Shown here one piece after another: positions 49,904 through 57,404 of a stretch of 57,404 nt of DNA (its first letter is position 1; each line of letters opens with the position of its first letter). Made by a program: the position numbers and the translations under genes. The notes beneath the pieces were generated by a model. It saw only the letters and a program-made list of their open reading frames with translations. It searched no databases and was not told where the DNA came from. Origin of the DNA: Pseudomonas sp. GL-B-19 (lineage in GTDB: Bacteria > Pseudomonadota > Gammaproteobacteria > Pseudomonadales > Pseudomonadaceae). The DNA is taken from the NCBI RefSeq assembly GCF_019956415.1, contig NZ_JAHBDK010000038.1, positions 1 to 57,404 on the forward strand, written 5' to 3'.

Positions 49904-50953
49904 ATGCCTGCCCAACTCAAGCGTCGCCTGTTTATTTTTCTGCTGCTCATCCTGCTGATTGCCGGGGGCTTCTTTGCCCAGTGGTACTTGAAGGGTCGAT
50001 TTTATGAAAGCACCGATAACGCCTATGTCCAGGGCGAGATCACTCGCGTCTCTAGCCAGTTGAGCGCGCGCATCGACCAAGTATTGGTGCATGACAACCA
50101 GCACGTTGAAAAAGGCCAGTTGCTGATCAAGCTCGAAGGCGCCGATTTCGACCTCGCCGTCGACCGTGCCAGCGCCACCCTCGCCACCCGCCAGGCCGAA
50201 CGCCTGCAAGCGCAAAGCAAACTCACCCAGCAATCCAGCCTGATCGCGGCCAGCGAAGCGCAAGTTGCCTCCAGCCAAGCCAGCCTCGGCCGGTCGCTAC
50301 TCGACTTGACGCGCGCCCAGACGCTGCGCAAACCCGGCTACATTTCGGAAGAACGGGTGACCACCCTGTCGGCCGACAACCACATCGCCCGCTCGCAAGT
50401 CGCCAAGGCTCAGGCTGACGCTCAGGGCCAACGCCAGCAGGTCAACGCCCTGACCGCCGAGATCAAGCGTCTAGACGCGCAGATCGCCAACGCCAAGGCC
50501 GACCTGGCGCAAGCGGAACTGAACCTGACCCGCAGCGAAATCCACGCGCCCATCAGCGGCCTGATCGGCCAGCGTGCCGCCCGCGAAGGCCAGGTGGTGC
50601 AGGCCGGCGCGTACTTGCTGTCGATCGTCCCGGATCAGGACATCTGGATTCAGGCCAACTTCAAAGAAACCCAGATCGGCCGCATGCAGCCCGGCCAGAG
50701 CGCCGAGCTGACCTTCGACGCCTACAACGACACGCCGATCAAAGCGCGAGTCGACAGCCTGTTCGCCGCTTCAGGCGCGCAGTTCAGCCTGTTGCCACCG
50801 GACAATGCCACGGGCAACTTCACCAAAGTCGTACAACGGATTCCGGTAAAGCTGACTTTCGCCGCGGACAATCCGCTGCAAGGCAAGATCCGTCCGGGCA
50901 TGTCAGTCACCGCCAAAGTGAACATCAAAGACGCCCCTGACGATGGCCGGTGA
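49904..50953 (+). CDS. HlyD/EmrA-family membrane-fusion protein
   Basis: This 349-residue periplasmic adaptor has an N-terminal transmembrane helix (RLFIFLLLILLIAGGFFAQW), the biotinyl-lipoyl half at STDNAYVQGEITRVSSQLSA and VEKGQLLIKLEGADF, a long alpha-hairpin coiled coil (about 100-215) and the beta-barrel from about 240 (GQRAAREGQVVQAGAYLLSI). It links the inner-membrane pump to an outer-membrane channel. The start at 49904 (MPAQLKRRLF) was preferred to an ATG 57 bp upstream, but neither has a good ribosome site. It overlaps the pump gene by 11 bp. Confidence 0.88.
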   Translation: MPAQLKRRLFIFLLLILLIAGGFFAQWYLKGRFYESTDNAYVQGEITRVSSQLSARIDQVLVHDNQHVEKGQLLIKLEGADFDLAVDRASATLATRQAERLQAQSKLTQQSSLIAASEAQVASSQASLGRSLLDLTRAQTLRKPGYISEERVTTLSADNHIARSQVAKAQADAQGQRQQVNALTAEIKRLDAQIANAKADLAQAELNLTRSEIHAPISGLIGQRAAREGQVVQAGAYLLSIVPDQDIWIQANFKETQIGRMQPGQSAELTFDAYNDTPIKARVDSLFAASGAQFSLLPPDNATGNFTKVVQRIPVKLTFAADNPLQGKIRPGMSVTAKVNIKDAPDDGR

Positions 50954-52493
50954 CCAACTGATCCACCCGGTCGGCGAACCGACCCGGCGGGACTGGATTG
51001 CGGTCATGAGCGTGATGCTCGGTGCCTTCATGGCCGTACTCGACATCCAGATCACCAACTCTTCACTCAAGGACATTCAGGGTGCCCTGTCGGCCACCCT
51101 TGAAGAAGGCTCGTGGATTTCCACCTCCTACCTGGTGGCAGAGATCATCATGATCCCGCTGACTGCCTGGCTCGTGCAGCTGCTGTCCGCGCGACGACTG
51201 GCGGTCTGGGTTTCACTGGGCTTTCTGGTCGCCTCGTTGCTGTGCTCCATGGCGTGGAGCCTGGAAAGCATGATCGTCTTCCGCGCCTTGCAGGGCTTCA
51301 CCGGCGGCGCGCTGATCCCGCTGGCGTTCACACTGACGCTGATCAAACTCCCTGAACACCACCGCGCCAAAGGCATGGCCATGTTCGCCATGACCGCCAC
51401 CTTCGCGCCCTCTATCGGCCCGACATTGGGCGGTTGGCTGACTGAAAATTGGGGCTGGGAATACATCTTCTACATCAACGTTCCACCGGGCCTGATCATG
51501 ATCGCCGGCCTGATGTACGGCCTCGAGAAGAAAAAAGCGCACTGGGAGCTGCTGAAAAGCACCGACTACATGGGCATTCTCACTCTCGGCGTCGGCCTCG
51601 GTTGCTTGCAGGTGTTTCTGGAAGAAGGCCACCGCAAGGACTGGCTGGAGTCGAACCTGATCGTGACCCTGGGCAGCATCGCGTTGATCAGCCTGATCAC
51701 CTTTGTGATCGTGCAAGTTTCCAAGCCCAACCCGCTGATCAACCTGGGCATCCTGCGCAACCGCAACTTCGGTCTATCGAGTATTTCCAGCCTGGGGATG
51801 GGGGTCGGGCTGTATGGCTCGATTTTCCTGTTGCCGCTGTACCTGGCGCAGATCCAGAACTACAACGCCCTGCAGATCGGCGAAGTGATCATGTGGATGG
51901 GCGTGCCGCAGCTGTTTCTGATTCCGTTGGTGCCCAAGCTGATGAAGTACATTTCGCCGAAGTGGCTGTGTACGCTGGGATTCGGGCTGTTCGGGTTGGC
52001 GAGTTTTTCTTCGGGGGTGCTGAACCCGGACTTCGCCGGGCCGCAGTTCAATCAGATCCAGCTCATTCGCGCGCTGGGCCAGCCCCTGATCATGGTCACC
52101 ATTTCGCTGATCGCCACGGCGTACATCCTGCCGCAGGACGCGGGGTCGGCGTCGAGCCTGTTCAACATCCTGCGTAACCTCGGCGGCGCGATTGGCATTG
52201 CCCTCCTCGCCACCCTGCTGGATGCGCGAACCAAGACGTACTTTGATTATTTGCGCGAAGCCATCGTGCCGAGTAATCCGCAGGTGGCCGAGCGGCTGGC
52301 GTCGATGGCAGACCGGCTGGGCAGTGATACGGCGGCGCTGGGTAAAATCAGTGAAATCGCACACCAGCAGGCGTCGATCATGGCTTACAACGATGCGTTT
52401 CACTTTGTCGGGATTGCGCTGGGGGTGAGCATGCTGGCGATATTGCTGACCAAAAAATTGCCGGGGGGGATTAAGGCTGGGGAAGTACATTAA
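50943..52493 (+). CDS. MFS DHA2 efflux pump (EmrB/QacA type)
   Basis: This 516-residue 14-helix exporter has the DHA2 signature SVMLGAFMAVLDIQITNSSL, the motif LSARRLAVWVSLGFLVASLL and GPTLGGWLTENWGWEYIFYI. Partner of the membrane-fusion protein, with start inside its last codons (11-bp overlap), so the two are one translation unit. Probable tripartite multidrug efflux with a TolC-type channel encoded elsewhere. A palindromic REP follows its stop. Substrate not deducible. Confidence 0.93.
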   Translation: MAGDQLIHPVGEPTRRDWIAVMSVMLGAFMAVLDIQITNSSLKDIQGALSATLEEGSWISTSYLVAEIIMIPLTAWLVQLLSARRLAVWVSLGFLVASLLCSMAWSLESMIVFRALQGFTGGALIPLAFTLTLIKLPEHHRAKGMAMFAMTATFAPSIGPTLGGWLTENWGWEYIFYINVPPGLIMIAGLMYGLEKKKAHWELLKSTDYMGILTLGVGLGCLQVFLEEGHRKDWLESNLIVTLGSIALISLITFVIVQVSKPNPLINLGILRNRNFGLSSISSLGMGVGLYGSIFLLPLYLAQIQNYNALQIGEVIMWMGVPQLFLIPLVPKLMKYISPKWLCTLGFGLFGLASFSSGVLNPDFAGPQFNQIQLIRALGQPLIMVTISLIATAYILPQDAGSASSLFNILRNLGGAIGIALLATLLDARTKTYFDYLREAIVPSNPQVAERLASMADRLGSDTAALGKISEIAHQQASIMAYNDAFHFVGIALGVSMLAILLTKKLPGGIKAGEVH

Positions 52494-52509
52494 GACCGAG
52501 TACGCCCCT

Positions 52510-52558
52510 ATCGCGAGCAAGCTCGGCTCCTACAGTAGGAGCCGAGCTTGCTCGCGAT
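52510..52558. repeat. perfect palindromic REP in reversed orientation
   Basis: Arms 52510-52533 and 52535-52558 are exact 24-bp inverted copies meeting at a single central A. Compared with the other REP doublets the motifs are turned the other way, with the GGAG ends facing inward. It lies between convergent efflux-pump and uvrB genes. Confidence 0.93.
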
Positions 52559-52581
52559 GGCGGCCTGACAGGCGCTGCAAA

Positions 52582-54597
52582 TCAGACGGTGATCAACCGC
52601 TCCCGCAACTTGCCAATCTCATCGCGCATCTGCGCCGCTGCTTCAAACTCCAGATCACGCGCCAATGCGTACATCTTCTCTTCCAAGGCTTTAATACGCT
52701 TGGCGATCTCTCCCGGCGAACGCAATTCCGCTTCGTACTTGGCGCTCTCTTCGGCAGCCTTGGCCATGCCTTTGCGCTTCTTGCTGCGCGAGCCTGGCAC
52801 GGTGGCGCCTTCCATGATGTCGGCAACGTCCTTGAACACACCCTTCGGGGTGATGCCGTTGGCCAGGTTGAAGGCGATCTGTTTGTCGCGACGGCGCTCG
52901 GTTTCGCCGATCGCCCGCTCCATGGAGCCGGTGATGCGGTCGGCATACAAAATCGCCCGACCGTTGAGGTTACGCGCCGCTCGGCCGATGGTCTGGATCA
53001 GTGAGCGCTCGGAGCGCAGAAAGCCTTCCTTGTCCGCATCGAGAATCGCCACCAGCGACACTTCCGGCATGTCCAGGCCTTCACGCAGCAGGTTGATCCC
53101 CACCAGCACATCGAATGTACCGAGGCGCAGATCACGAATGATTTCGACCCGCTCCACGGTGTCGATGTCCGAGTGCAGATAACGTACGCGAACGCCGTGG
53201 TCGGCCAGGTAATCGGTCAGATCCTCAGACATGCGCTTGGTCAGGGTGGTGACCAGAACCCGTTCTTCCAGCGCCACGCGCTTGGTGATTTCCGAAAGCA
53301 GATCGTCAACTTGGGTCAGCGCCGGGCGGATTTCAATTTGCGGATCGACCAGCCCCGTCGGGCGCACCAACTGCTCAACGACGCGGCCTGCATGCTCTGC
53401 CTCGTAATTGCCGGGCGTCGCCGAGACAAAAATCGTCTGCGGGCTGATGCTTTCAAACTCGTCAAAACGCATCGGCCGGTTATCCAGCGCGGACGGCAGG
53501 CGGAAACCGTATTCCACCAGCGTCTCTTTACGCGAGCGGTCGCCCTTATACATGGCGCCGACCTGCGGCACGCTGACGTGAGATTCGTCGATCACCAACA
53601 AGGCGTCGGCCGGCAGGTAGTCGAACAACGTCGGCGGCGCCTGGCCGGATTCACGACCGGACAGGTAGCGCGAGTAGTTTTCGATGCCGTTGCAATAACC
53701 CAACTCGAGGATCATCTCCAGGTCGAAGCGGGTGCGTTGCTCAAGACGCTGGGCTTCTACGAGTTTGTTATTGCTGCGCAGGTAATCCAGACGCTCCTGC
53801 AATTCAACCTTGATCCCCTCCACGGCACCGAGCAGGGTTTCTCGTGGCGTCACGTAGTGGCTTTTCGGATAGAAGGTGAAGCGTGGCAGCTTGCGGATCA
53901 CTTCGCCGGTCAGCGGATCGAAGGCGGACAGGCTCTCGACCTCGTCATCGAACAGCTCGATGCGGATCGCTTCAAAATCGGATTCGGCCGGGTGGATATC
54001 AATCACATCGCCGCGAACCCGGAAGGTTGCACGAGCGAAGTCCATGTCGTTGCGGGTGTATTGCAAGTCCGCCAGACGCCGCAGCAAGGCACGCTGATCG
54101 AGTTTGTCGCCGCGATCCACGTGCAACACCATTTTCAAATAGGTTTCCGGGCTGCCCAGACCGTAGATGCACGACACGGTGGTGACGATGATCGCGTCTT
54201 TGCGCTCCAGCAACGCCTTGGTCGCGGACAGGCGCATCTGCTCGATGTGGTCGTTGATCGAGGCGTCTTTCTCGATGAAAGTGTCGGACGACGGCACGTA
54301 GGCTTCGGGCTGGTAATAGTCGTAGTAGGAAACGAAGTACTCCACCGCGTTGTTCGGGAAAAACGCCTTGAACTCTCCATACAACTGCGCGGCCAGGGTC
54401 TTGTTCGGCGCCAGCACCAGGGTCGGACGCTGCACTTGCGCGATCACGTTGGCGATGCTGAAGGTCTTGCCCGAGCCGGTCACACCGAGCAACGTCTGGT
54501 GCGCCAGCCCGGCTTCGATGCCTTCCACCATCAGACGGATGGCTTCCGGCTGATCGCCGGCAGGCTCGAAGCGGGTGACTAGCTGGAATTCAGACAT
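52582..54597 (-). CDS. uvrB: excinuclease ABC subunit B
   Basis: This 671-residue DNA-damage recognition helicase of nucleotide excision repair has Walker A GVTGSGKTFS near residue 40, the beta-hairpin region YYDYYQPEAYVPSSDTFIEK, the helicase motifs VIDESHVSVPQ and ARNLNGRAILYADRITGS, and the C-terminal UvrC-interacting coiled coil (EEKMYALARDLEFEAAAQMR). Full length. UvrA and UvrC are not in the window. No clear LexA box upstream, although the 338-bp gap would be the place for one. Confidence 0.97.
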   Translation of the reverse strand: MSEFQLVTRFEPAGDQPEAIRLMVEGIEAGLAHQTLLGVTGSGKTFSIANVIAQVQRPTLVLAPNKTLAAQLYGEFKAFFPNNAVEYFVSYYDYYQPEAYVPSSDTFIEKDASINDHIEQMRLSATKALLERKDAIIVTTVSCIYGLGSPETYLKMVLHVDRGDKLDQRALLRRLADLQYTRNDMDFARATFRVRGDVIDIHPAESDFEAIRIELFDDEVESLSAFDPLTGEVIRKLPRFTFYPKSHYVTPRETLLGAVEGIKVELQERLDYLRSNNKLVEAQRLEQRTRFDLEMILELGYCNGIENYSRYLSGRESGQAPPTLFDYLPADALLVIDESHVSVPQVGAMYKGDRSRKETLVEYGFRLPSALDNRPMRFDEFESISPQTIFVSATPGNYEAEHAGRVVEQLVRPTGLVDPQIEIRPALTQVDDLLSEITKRVALEERVLVTTLTKRMSEDLTDYLADHGVRVRYLHSDIDTVERVEIIRDLRLGTFDVLVGINLLREGLDMPEVSLVAILDADKEGFLRSERSLIQTIGRAARNLNGRAILYADRITGSMERAIGETERRRDKQIAFNLANGITPKGVFKDVADIMEGATVPGSRSKKRKGMAKAAEESAKYEAELRSPGEIAKRIKALEEKMYALARDLEFEAAAQMRDEIGKLRERLITV

Positions 54598-54935
54598 TCA
54601 ATACCCCTGGGGTCGCGCCTGACCGGTCAAACCGGACAGCAACGAGAAAGACCACAAACGACCGACGTCGCCCGAGGAAAAAACTGGATTGTGCTCAATG
54701 TGGAGTCGATTGCCTGCTCTTTCAAGGCAAACGTCCTACATCCGGTGAATCCTATGACGGCGCCAATCGACTAACGGTCGAAAAATAATCGGAAAAACTT
54801 AGCGGAAAAGCCGAAACGTCTGTCGCCATCGATCGCAGATGGCCTCTATACTAGCTCCCCGTTTGTGCACCGCTCTAGTGCATTCGGCTGGAGCGCCACA
54901 CGTCCCTCCACTCTCCATTCAGAGCCGCCGCAAAA
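54598..54935. other. 338-bp divergent gap between uvrB and the aminotransferase
   Basis: Contains the uvrB promoter side and a likely -10 (TATACT, 54847-54852) followed by a GC-rich stretch for the aminotransferase, plus a small CCGGT/ACCGG dyad at about 54625. No CTG-N10-CAG LexA box, repeat or gene found by eye. Confidence 0.5.
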
Positions 54936-56132
54936 ATGAGCCTGTTCTCCGCTGTCGAAATGGCACCACGCGATCCAATCCTGGGCCTCAACGAAGCATT
55001 CAATGCCGATACCCGTACCAACAAGGTCAACCTGGGGGTCGGTGTTTACTGCAACGAGGAGGGGCGAATTCCACTCCTGCGCGCCGTTGTCGAAGCCGAG
55101 ACGATTCGTGCCGCTCAACACGTTTCCCGTGGCTACCTGCCAATCGACGGCATCGCTGCCTACGATCAGGCTGTGCAGAAACTGCTGTTTGGCAATGATT
55201 CGCCACTGATCGCCGCCGGCCGTGTTATCACCACCCAAGCCGTGGGCGGCACAGGTGCACTGAAAATCGGTGCCGACTTCCTCAAGCAACTGCTGCCGAA
55301 CGCCGTCGTGGCGATCAGCAACCCAAGCTGGGAAAACCACCGCGCGCTGTTCGAAACCGCCGGTTTCCCGGTGCAGAACTACCGTTACTATGACGCCGCG
55401 ACCCACGACGTAAACCGTGCTGGCCTGCTGGAAGACCTGAACGCCCTGCCCGCCGGCTCTATCGTTGTGCTGCACGCCTGCTGTCACAACCCGACCGGCG
55501 TGGACCTGAGCCCGGCGGACTGGAATAACGTCCTGCAAGTGGTGAAAGCCAAGGGGCACGTGCCGTTCCTCGACATGGCGTATCAAGGTTTCGGCGATGG
55601 CATCGACGAAGACGCCGCCGCTGTGCGCCTGTTCGCCGAATCGGGCCTGACCTTCTTCGTTTCCAGCTCGTTCTCCAAATCGTTCTCGCTGTACGGCGAG
55701 CGCGTTGGCGCCCTGTCGATCGTCAGCGAATCGAAAGAAGAAAGCGCGCGCGTGCTGTCGCAAGTCAAACGCGTGATCCGCACCAACTACTCCAACCCGC
55801 CAACCCACGGTGCAAGCATCGTCGCCGCTGTGCTCAACAGCCCGGTCCTGCGCGCCCAGTGGGAAGAAGAACTGGCTGAAATGCGCCTGCGGATTCGCGG
55901 CATGCGCATCCAGATGGTTGATCTGCTGGCGAAAAACGCCCCTCAGCGCGATTTCAGCTTCGTGGGTCGTCAGCGCGGCATGTTCTCTTACTCCGGCCTG
56001 ACGGTTGAGCAAGTCACCCGCCTGCGCACCGAGTTCGGCATCTACGCCCTGGACACCGGCCGCATTTGCGTGGCCGCGTTGAACCAGAGCAATATCGACG
56101 TGGTGACCAAGGCTATCGTTCAGGTGATCTGA
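54936..56132 (+). CDS. aromatic/aspartate aminotransferase (class I, PhhC/TyrB/AspC type)
   Basis: This 398-residue PLP enzyme transfers amino groups between aromatic amino acids or aspartate and 2-oxoglutarate. Fold I features: N-term DPILGLNEAFNADTRTNKVN (LGVGVY), GTGALKIGADFL, the SNPSWENHRALF cluster, HACCHNPTGVDLSP, and the PLP Lys in SSSFSKSFSLYGERVG. Length fits AspC/TyrB (397-398). It is a single gene with a strong terminator after it, always close to uvrB in this genus. Substrate preference between aspartate and aromatic is not decidable here. Confidence 0.93.
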   Translation: MSLFSAVEMAPRDPILGLNEAFNADTRTNKVNLGVGVYCNEEGRIPLLRAVVEAETIRAAQHVSRGYLPIDGIAAYDQAVQKLLFGNDSPLIAAGRVITTQAVGGTGALKIGADFLKQLLPNAVVAISNPSWENHRALFETAGFPVQNYRYYDAATHDVNRAGLLEDLNALPAGSIVVLHACCHNPTGVDLSPADWNNVLQVVKAKGHVPFLDMAYQGFGDGIDEDAAAVRLFAESGLTFFVSSSFSKSFSLYGERVGALSIVSESKEESARVLSQVKRVIRTNYSNPPTHGASIVAAVLNSPVLRAQWEEELAEMRLRIRGMRIQMVDLLAKNAPQRDFSFVGRQRGMFSYSGLTVEQVTRLRTEFGIYALDTGRICVAALNQSNIDVVTKAIVQVI

Positions 56133-56147
56133 GTCGTCCAGTGATAT

Positions 56148-56184
56148 GAAAAACGGGAAGCCGATTGGCTTCCCGTTTTTTATT
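56148..56184 (+). terminator. terminator after the aminotransferase gene
   Basis: AAAAACGGGAAGCC and GGCTTCCCGTTTTT with a 4-nt loop form a long stem followed by TTATTT, 16 bp after the stop codon. Confidence 0.9.
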
Positions 56185-56242
56185 TGTCGCAGATAATTTT
56201 CAAAGCAGCGACTCAGCCCTCTAGACTCCACACCATTCAAAA

Positions 56243-56352
56243 TGTAGGAGCTGGCTTGCCAGCGAAGGCGACGGCGACGGCGACGGCGACGGCACATTCA
56301 ATACCTGTGCAAGCTGACCCACCGCTATCGCGAGCAGGCTCACTCCTACAGG
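56243..56352. repeat. mixed REP doublet containing a 6-bp tandem repeat
   Basis: Left arm GTAGGAGCTGGCTTGCCAGC and right arm ATCGCGAGCAGGCTCACTCC belong to different REP sub-types. Between them GGCGAC is repeated 4.5 times (56267-56293). Such tracts change length by slippage. It lies upstream of a 66-residue protein gene. Confidence 0.8.
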
Positions 56353-56386
56353 TTTTGTGTACATCCAGGCATTTACGAGAACCCAC

Positions 56387-56587
56387 ATGAAAAACGATGA
56401 CCTACGCGCAGACCGTGATGAACTGGACGACTTCGTGCCTCGCACCCCGGCCAAACGCGGCAGCAACCTGGTAATGCAAGTCGCTGCGGGCGTATTTCTC
56501 GGCGGTCTGGCCTTGTGGCTGGTGCAACTGGCCGCCACGACGCTCTACGCCAAAATGATGCTCGGCACCTTCACATTCGGCGGTTAA
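56387..56587 (+). CDS. 66-residue single-pass membrane protein
   Basis: A small protein with a charged N-terminus (MKNDDLRADRDELDDFVPRT) and one hydrophobic segment (VMQVAAGVFLGGLALWLVQL). No signal cleavage site is obvious, so it is probably a bitopic inner-membrane protein with its N-terminus inside. The last codons overlap the stop of the convergent 76-residue gene. Ribosome site is weak (ACGAGAACCC). No recognised family. Confidence 0.62.
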   Translation: MKNDDLRADRDELDDFVPRTPAKRGSNLVMQVAAGVFLGGLALWLVQLAATTLYAKMMLGTFTFGG

Positions 56588-56814
56588 GCCAGTTCGGTGG
56601 CACGCTGGCTGGCGGCATCGTCATAGGCGACATAGAGCGACTCGGCAATCTGACTCTTGATCGCCTTGGTGCTTTCCAGGCCCAGAACAAAACCCTCGGC
56701 CTTGCCGCCGGCGCGGTTCAATTCCTCAGCGGTGCTGGCCTGTGTAATTGCGTCGAACAGTTTTTCGGCGTGGGGGCCGACACCTTTGGGCAAGCTGATC
56801 TGAGCGATGCTCAT
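56584..56814 (-). CDS. 76-residue protein of unknown function
   Basis: A short cytosolic helical protein beginning MSIAQISLPKGVGPHAEKLF and containing TAEELNRAGGKAEGFVLGLE. It has no membrane segment or Cys. Ribosome site GGGGTG precedes the ATG. Its stop overlaps the stop of the small membrane protein gene. I do not recognise the family. Presence of conserved-looking Leu and Glu spacing suggests a small bundle. Confidence 0.6.
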   Translation of the reverse strand: MSIAQISLPKGVGPHAEKLFDAITQASTAEELNRAGGKAEGFVLGLESTKAIKSQIAESLYVAYDDAASQRATELA

Positions 56815-57004
56815 GCGAACACCCCGTTGTTGTGGGGTGTGCAGGTTGAGTGATTCATGGCGCGTACCTTTTCGGCGAATGGCCGGCAGCGCGTGTTACC
56901 ACTTCCGGGCGGCCATGGTAGACCTCTGGGACGAATCTGGTAACCGCCCATGGCCGATAAACCACCGTCTGTCCCGACGAATCACCCATGTTGCTATCAA
57001 GCGC
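56815..57004. other. gap before tRNA-Asn
   Basis: About 190 bp with no convincing gene or repeat; it carries the upstream region of the 76-residue protein gene (minus). Confidence 0.45.
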
Positions 57005-57032
57005 TTGACTTCTCTTTTTGAATCAGTAACAT
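57005..57032 (+). promoter_or_regulatory. promoter of tRNA-Asn
   Basis: TTGACT (57005-57010), 16 bp and TAACAT (57027-57032), 10 bp before the mature tRNA 5' end. -35 is excellent, -10 moderate. Confidence 0.55.
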
Positions 57033-57041
57033 AGACGCCAT

Positions 57042-57117
<76 letters not shown>

Positions 57118-57121
57118 TACA

Positions 57122-57157
57122 AGGTTTCAGAGAAAGCTTCCAAAATCTCTGAAACCA
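57122..57157 (+). other. 11-bp perfect hairpin after tRNA-Asn
   Basis: GGTTTCAGAGA and TCTCTGAAACC pair exactly around a 12-13-nt loop directly after the tRNA. No T-run follows, so it is more likely a processing or stability signal than a terminator. Confidence 0.6.
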
Positions 57158-57210
57158 CCGAAAAACCCGCCTTCTCAGACTGTGTGAAAACACACTGATG
57201 GTGGTTCCAG

Positions 57211-57245
57211 CAAACGCCCCGACTTGTTCGGGGCGTTTGCTTTTG
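57211..57245 (+). terminator. terminator after tRNA-Asn
   Basis: GCAAACGCCCCG and CGGGGCGTTTGC pair around a 7-nt loop and are followed by TTTTGT, about 95 bp after the tRNA. It may also serve the minus-strand transposase end. Confidence 0.8.
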
Positions 57246-57272
57246 TGCGGACAGCAGACGAAAAAAGGCTTT

Positions 57273-57404
57273 TCAGTCCATCAGCGCCATCATCTGACGC
57301 ACGCCCAGCACGTTAATCGCTCTTTTCAGGTTATAGGCGTTCACCGCCAAGGCCATTTCAGCCCTCGCGCCTTCAAGCTGTCGCAGCAAGAAGCGCGCGT
57401 TACC
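57273..57404 (-). mobile_element. transposase C-terminal end (IS1182-type), cut by the window edge
   Basis: The minus strand reads in frame to a stop at 57273: the visible 43 residues include RQLEGARAEMALAVNAYNLK and RAINVLGVRQMMALMD. The 'EMALAVNAYNLKRAINVLG' pattern is typical of the C-terminus of IS1182-family transposases. No terminal inverted repeat is recognised between it and the tRNA-Asn terminator, so the element's end may lie in 57246-57272. Whether the rest is intact lies outside the window. Confidence 0.75.

Noticed and set aside
53173..54582. 469-codon open frame opposite uvrB
   Set aside because: Antisense of a clear uvrB; no coding signal.
54598..54935. Possible LexA box upstream of uvrB
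   Set aside because: The only CTG...CAG pair I found has a 15-bp spacer, not the 10 bp of a LexA site.
54846..56297. 483-codon open frame opposite the aminotransferase
   Set aside because: Covers the real gene and a terminator plus REP; composition is antisense-like.

Overview
The window looks like ordinary chromosome from a Pseudomonas of the fluorescens/putida type. Support comes from the order tig-clpP-clpX-lon-hupB-ppiD, a tRNA-Arg/His/Leu/His cluster next to folD, the gltX / EmrA-EmrB-like pump / uvrB / aromatic aminotransferase block, a divergent ampR-ampC pair, and many REP-type palindromes of the fluorescens kind ('GGGAGCGAGCCTGCTCGCGAT'-like). Codon use is GC-rich throughout and I see no large foreign island. 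The only mobile-element trace is the 3' end of a transposase gene at the right edge.

Layout. 1-345: leader and two promoters of an rRNA operon whose 16S gene begins at the left edge (minus strand). 458-4761: minus-strand operon for an M20 amidohydrolase and a polar amino-acid ABC importer, with a divergent LysR regulator (4883-5836) and a clear dyad between them. 6045-8219: a secreted nitrilase-fold protein lacking two of the three catalytic residues, followed 3 bp later by an AraC-type regulator. 8223-9392: a 28-residue acidic microprotein and a DUF2242 lipoprotein. 9622-18146: the protein-quality-control block (ppiD, a decayed tRNA-Asp, hupB, lon, clpX, clpP, tig), all minus strand. 18505-19170: four tRNAs and their promoter. 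19302-25123: folD, pbpG, small proteins, a C39-like lipoprotein, a TerC protein and NhaR. 25127-28681: MFS exporter, SstT, DUF1993. 28760-31188: a three-gene cassette for polyprenyl-phosphate-linked sugar transfer. 31490-37483: YceH, a cupin/AroE-like pair, a repeat-rich secreted protein, two orphan small proteins, an AI-2E/PerM-type protein and YegQ/TrhP. 37524-41229: glucarate regulator, transporter and dehydratase. 41359-43566: ampR/ampC. 43665-47254: heat-shock IbpA with a thermosensor leader, DusC, thioesterase, hydrolase and TetR. 47438-49683: gltX followed by a tandemly duplicated Ala-Glu tRNA array. 49904-56814: efflux pump, uvrB, aminotransferase and two small proteins. 57042-57404: tRNA-Asn and the transposase remnant.

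How the genes work together. Heat-shock and proteolysis functions cluster: Lon with a sigma-32-like promoter, ClpXP next to trigger factor, periplasmic PpiD, and IbpA with a ROSE-like leader. The gud genes form a self-contained glucarate uptake and dehydration unit under a GntR regulator. AmpR/AmpC is the inducible chromosomal cephalosporinase system. No wholly new multi-gene defence or biosynthetic system is evident. The most unusual items are the degenerate tRNA-Asp between hupB and ppiD, two apparent pseudo-enzymes (nitrilase-like and C39-like) that have lost catalytic residues, the 28-residue microprotein, and REP doublets whose arms match nearly perfectly well beyond the REP core.
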